From contig NZ_JANLOD010000078.1 of the NCBI RefSeq assembly GCF_025466085.1, positions 124,001 through 188,000 of the forward strand: a DNA stretch of 64,000 nucleotides. The letters are read 5' to 3'. Below the pieces are notes generated by a model. That model saw only the letters and a list, made by a program, of their open reading frames with translations. It was not told the origin of the DNA and made no database searches. The DNA comes from Pseudomonas sp. 14P_8.1_Bac3. Lineage in GTDB: Bacteria; Pseudomonadota; Gammaproteobacteria; Pseudomonadales; Pseudomonadaceae. A program made the translations under genes and the position numbers. Shown piece after piece: positions 63,647 through 64,000 of the stretch (its first letter is position 1; every line of letters starts with the position of its first letter).

Positions 63647-64000
63647 TTACGCGACGGTCGGTGGGGCGCGGGTGCGGGCGCCGGGGAAAAAGGTGGGCCG
63701 GGCGTGGCCCAGGCGGATGGCGGGGGTGTTGAAGGTGCTGGTTGTTGGCGTATCGAACGCAACGAAAGACTGGCCGCCGGTCAGCGCCGGGCAATTGAAC
63801 AGCAGGCTGCAATAGCCGCATTTCTCCCACATCGCGTGATGGGCGGGCTGGGGAGGGCAGTGCTCGGCGGCGGGTTGTGCTTCATGGCTGCCATGGGACA
63901 TCCCCGGCATGTCCATGCTCATGTCCATCGACAGGCTCATGGCCATCGAGGACGCGCGCTGATCCATCGGCATCGACTGGGAAATCAGCGGACCGATGAA
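63647..64000 (-). CDS. DUF2946-type Met/His-rich protein, 5' end beyond window
   Basis: A minus-strand gene open to the window edge; 117 codons and the stop are present. The visible start FIGPLISQSMPMD looks like the end of a signal helix. A methionine/histidine-rich stretch follows (MAMSLSMDMSMDMPGMSHG, then HCPPQPAHHAM), then a CGYCSLLFNCPAL segment with three cysteines. Small proteins of this kind are usually encoded directly before TonB-dependent copper receptors, as here. It is probably a periplasmic or membrane copper-binding protein; its exact role is unknown. Confidence 0.8.
   Translation of the reverse strand, partial: FIGPLISQSMPMDQRASSMAMSLSMDMSMDMPGMSHGSHEAQPAAEHCPPQPAHHAMWEKCGYCSLLFNCPALTGGQSFVAFDTPTTSTFNTPAIRLGHARPTFFPGARTRAPPTVA

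Overview
The window is chromosomal DNA from a Pseudomonas of the fluorescens type. Evidence for this is the braCDEFG, amaAB, desT and urease/urt gene families, the GC-rich codon use, and about 18 dispersed REP/REPIN repeats, many built on the arm GTGGGAGCGGGCTTGCTCGC. From memory, the order ureC-ureB-acetyltransferase-ureA-ureD-urtEDCBA, with ureG-ureF-ureE-desT some distance away, matches P. aeruginosa PAO1. No rRNA, tRNA, insertion sequence, prophage or CRISPR array was seen.

Layout. 0-2 kb: end of a lysine-catabolic aldehyde dehydrogenase (amaB) and the pipecolate oxidase amaA. 2.1-7.6 kb: branched-chain amino acid ABC operon braCDEFG behind a perfect sigma-54 promoter, closed by a strong terminator. 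7.6-8.4 kb: a non-coding stretch with two diverged 68-bp repeats and DnaA-box-like nonamers. 8.4-10.3 kb: an SDR and an AGE-family sugar epimerase/isomerase. 10.5-13 kb: urease accessory operon ureE-ureF-ureG-ureJ (minus strand). 13.2-25.1 kb: desT, a tandem-repeat secreted protein, an AsmA-like protein, a ferritin-like protein, a family I.1 lipase, a DMT exporter with a divergent AraC regulator, a PsiF-repeat protein, an AI-2E family permease, an Hsp70-like protein and cbpA-cbpM. 25.2-40 kb: accessory region with a small RHS-core protein, a soluble histidine kinase, and two giant tandem paralogues (2314 and 1722 aa) that combine a dermonecrotic-toxin-like N-terminus, leucine-rich repeats and a C-terminal NEL-type E3 ubiquitin ligase domain. 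40-50.5 kb: urease structural genes ureD-ureA-(two acetyltransferases)-ureB-ureC and the urea ABC importer urtABCDE. 50.8-56.7 kb: one gene for a 1980-aa protein made of nine diverged modules, only the first of which keeps a JAMM-like metal motif. 56.9-64 kb: a siderophore/cobalamin-type ABC importer, a PepSY membrane protein, a TonB-dependent copper receptor and the start of a Met/His-rich DUF2946-type protein.

How the genes work together. The urea genes form one nitrogen-scavenging unit: UrtABCDE imports urea, UreABC hydrolyses it, UreDEFG insert nickel, and UreJ probably supplies nickel. Each of the three urea transcription units has a sigma-54 -24/-12 element followed upstream by paired NtrC-like dyads of the form GCAC-N7-GTGC, which predicts joint induction under nitrogen limitation. 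The bra operon also has a sigma-54 element.

The most unusual parts are the nine-module JAMM-like protein, the tandem NEL-type effector candidates, the RHS protein without a visible immunity gene, and the DnaA-box-like repeat region. All calls come from reading the sequence; no database search was run.
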